Positions 62,789 through 64,000 of a stretch of 64,000 bases of DNA are shown one piece after another. Numbering within the stretch: position 1 is the first letter of the stretch; each line of letters begins with the position of its first letter. The notes beneath the pieces were generated by a model, which searched no databases, had not been told where the DNA came from, and saw only the letters and a program-made list of their open reading frames with translations. The stretch comes from JACVRW01 sp963728495 (GTDB lineage: Bacteria > Actinomycetota > Thermoleophilia > Solirubrobacterales > Thermoleophilaceae), in NCBI GenBank assembly GCA_963728495.1, contig CAVSKI010000010.1:310001-374000 (forward strand), in the 5' to 3' direction. The translations under genes were made by a program, and so were the position numbers.

Positions 62789-63877
62789 GTGAGGAATCGT
62801 TTGCTGCTCACCGTGGTCGTGCTGCTGACGCTTGCCCCATCGGCGCCGGCTCAGACCCCGGATCCGCGTGGCGTGGACCCGAACTCCGCGAATCCCCTCG
62901 TGGGCGAGACTTGGTGGGTCAACAAGGGGTTGCACCCCGCGTGGCGCCAGTACCACCGTTACCGCCGTCAGGGCAAGAGCCGGAAGGCGGCGCTGATGTG
63001 GAAGGTGGCCCGCGAGCCGAAGTTCCACTGGTTCGGGCGCTGGAGCCGCATGGAGTGGTTGCGCGACCACATCGCTCAGGCGGAGGCGGACGGCGCCGTG
63101 CCACTGATCGGAGTGATGCGCCATATCGGCAACCGCTGCGGCGGTGACTACGACGGCGGAGGCCCGGCCGAGGACGAGCGCACGCGCGAGTGGTACCGGG
63201 CCTTCGCGGCCACCGTCGGCTCGCACCGGGTCGTTCTCGCATACGAGCCCGACTCGCTCGGCACCATCGACTGCCTGGGCCCGCAGTGGCGCCAGAACCG
63301 CCTCGACCTGCTGCGCTATGGAGTCGACGTCCTCTCGCAGCTGCCCAACGCCACGATCTATCTCGAGGCCGGGGCGTCGGACTGGGAGCCGGCCCACCGC
63401 ACCGCGCGCCAGCTGCGCTACATCGGAGTCGCCAAGGTGCGCGGCTTCATGCTCAACGTCACCCACTACGACTGGACCGCCGCAAACATCCGTCACGGCT
63501 TGAAGATCTCGCGCCAGACCGGCGGCAAGCCGTTCATCATCAACACCGCCACCAACGGCCGCGGTCCCGTGCACTGGCGCAACGCTCGCGGGCGCCGCCA
63601 GAACGTCTGGTGCCATCCACTGCGGCGCGGCCTCGGACCCCCGCCGACCACCGCGACCGATCATCCCAAGGTGGACGCCTACATGTGGATCAACCGGCCC
63701 GGCTACTCGGGCGGGTCGTGCAACGGCGGGCCGCTGCCGGTGGGTGCGTGGTGGCCCGAGCGCGCACTCACGCTCGCCCGCTACGCCACGGACTGGATCC
63801 GCCCGCCTCGCGGCACTCGCTTCGGGCTGTTTCGCCGATATTCCGTTCGTGAGCTGGCGGGCGACGGGTATCGTTGA
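62789..63877 (+). CDS. Secreted glycoside hydrolase family 6 protein (cellulase-like)
   Basis: A 362-residue protein. The signal peptide is MRNRLLLTVVVLLTLAPSAP with cleavage near AQT. GH6 features are PLIGVMRHIGNRCGGDYDGG (catalytic Asp region, D120) and VVLAYEPDSLGTID (E153 and D155), then TIYLEAGASDWEP and GFMLNVTHYDWT, and the C-terminal MWINRPGYSGGSC. It should cleave beta-1,4-glucan from outside the cell. It starts with GTG. Beside glycan synthesis genes it might trim an endogenous glucan instead of attacking plant cellulose. Confidence 0.86.
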   Translation: MRNRLLLTVVVLLTLAPSAPAQTPDPRGVDPNSANPLVGETWWVNKGLHPAWRQYHRYRRQGKSRKAALMWKVAREPKFHWFGRWSRMEWLRDHIAQAEADGAVPLIGVMRHIGNRCGGDYDGGGPAEDERTREWYRAFAATVGSHRVVLAYEPDSLGTIDCLGPQWRQNRLDLLRYGVDVLSQLPNATIYLEAGASDWEPAHRTARQLRYIGVAKVRGFMLNVTHYDWTAANIRHGLKISRQTGGKPFIINTATNGRGPVHWRNARGRRQNVWCHPLRRGLGPPPTTATDHPKVDAYMWINRPGYSGGSCNGGPLPVGAWWPERALTLARYATDWIRPPRGTRFGLFRRYSVRELAGDGYR

Positions 63878-63890
63878 CTCGAGAGTCAAC
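63873..63890. promoter_or_regulatory. Palindrome overlapping the GH6 stop, just before ribD
   Basis: GTTGACTC-GA-GAGTCAAC, 8-bp perfect arms, covering the GH6 stop codon and ending one base before the ribD start. It could be a weak terminator or an operator for the riboflavin genes. There is no room for an FMN riboswitch here. Confidence 0.35.
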
Positions 63891-63891
63891 T

Positions 63892-64000
63892 TTGGCCGAC
63901 AGCACCCCGCATCTTCTCAGGACCATCGAGCTCGCCCGCCAAGTTCGCGGGCAGACGGGCCCCAACCCGATGGTTGGTGCGGTGATCGTCAAGGGCGGCC
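63892..64000 (+). CDS. ribD: Riboflavin biosynthesis protein RibD, N-terminal fragment (3' cut by window)
   Basis: The 36 visible codons read TPHLLRTIELARQVRGQTGP followed by NPMVGAVIVKGG, the start of the RibD deaminase domain (typical LELARxGxGxTxPNPxVG). It deaminates the pyrimidine precursor of riboflavin. The zinc-binding HAE motif lies beyond the window. A TTG at 63892 is the likely start, one base after a palindrome. In many actinobacteria ribD lies downstream of priA, fmt and rpe; here long accessory blocks separate them. Confidence 0.82.
   Translation, partial: MADSTPHLLRTIELARQVRGQTGPNPMVGAVIVKGG

Noticed and set aside
60913..62811. 632-codon reverse frame overlapping the GT39 gene
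   Set aside because: It is Arg/Ala/Gly/Pro-rich with no domain; the alternative frame at 61002-62762 encodes a full GT39 protein.
63878..63891. FMN riboswitch in front of ribD
   Set aside because: Only 14 bases separate the GH6 stop from the likely ribD start, far too short for the aptamer.

Overview
The window is very GC-rich and densely packed, with many GTG starts and many ATGA, GTGA and TGATG gene overlaps. The gene set includes PriA, peptide deformylase, EttA, YidC, malate synthase, an ECF sigma/anti-sigma pair, GAF-LuxR regulators, GlcDEF, Lut proteins, and several GT39-type glycosyltransferases. This fits an actinobacterium, most plausibly a Thermoleophilia/Solirubrobacterales-like soil lineage. 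That placement is inferred from style and gene content, not from a phylogenetic marker. No rRNA, tRNA, CRISPR array or transposase was recognised.

Layout. 0-6.7 kb: a methyl-transfer neighbourhood with the end of a possible GcvT-like gene, a MetE-C-terminal-like methyltransferase, two tandem GAF-LuxR regulators, and a homocysteine methyltransferase fused to a SAM methyltransferase; a class III adenylate cyclase follows. 6.8-9.6 kb: priA-def. 9.6-12.5 kb: a reverse-strand cassette of PfkB kinase, class I aldolase and Gfo/Idh/MocA oxidoreductase. 12.6-18.5 kb: ankyrin protein, PEP-mutase/isocitrate-lyase family protein, DoxX-like membrane protein with a Tat-exported ferritin-like protein, ECF sigma plus zinc anti-sigma, and a sarcosine-oxidase-like enzyme. 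18.5-27 kb: malate synthase, ettA, yidC, a TPR-LuxR regulator with an alpha/beta hydrolase, and a glutamate-cysteine ligase family protein. 27.2-36.2 kb: a hydroxy-acid oxidation block with lactate/glycolate permease and GlcDEF on the reverse strand and LutA plus a fused LutBC on the forward strand, sharing one divergent control region. Glyoxylate from GlcDEF could be consumed by the malate synthase. 36.3-38.4 kb: dapA-like gene, a coupled 36-residue ORF, fmt and a zinc ribbon. 38.4-63.9 kb: mainly surface glycan genes (GT2, methyltransferases, flippase, GT39-type enzymes, alkaline-phosphatase-fold enzymes, GH2, GH6, a UGM-like flavoprotein), together with a molybdopterin oxidoreductase and a peroxiredoxin. 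The window ends in the first codons of ribD.

The most unusual non-coding signal is a repeated element at about 27.04-27.30 kb and 45.06-45.41 kb. It contains outward-facing GTTACA-type repeats with an 11-bp period, and a third such array lies at 45.43 kb in front of the glycan genes. The spacing and sequence resemble sites for OmpR/PhoB-family response regulators, in particular MtrA.

Quality caution: five otherwise well-conserved genes carry six single-base frameshifts (near 2934, 20972, 33159, 33259, 40543 and 48991). This looks more like sequencing or assembly error than gene decay, and I annotate these genes across the shifts.
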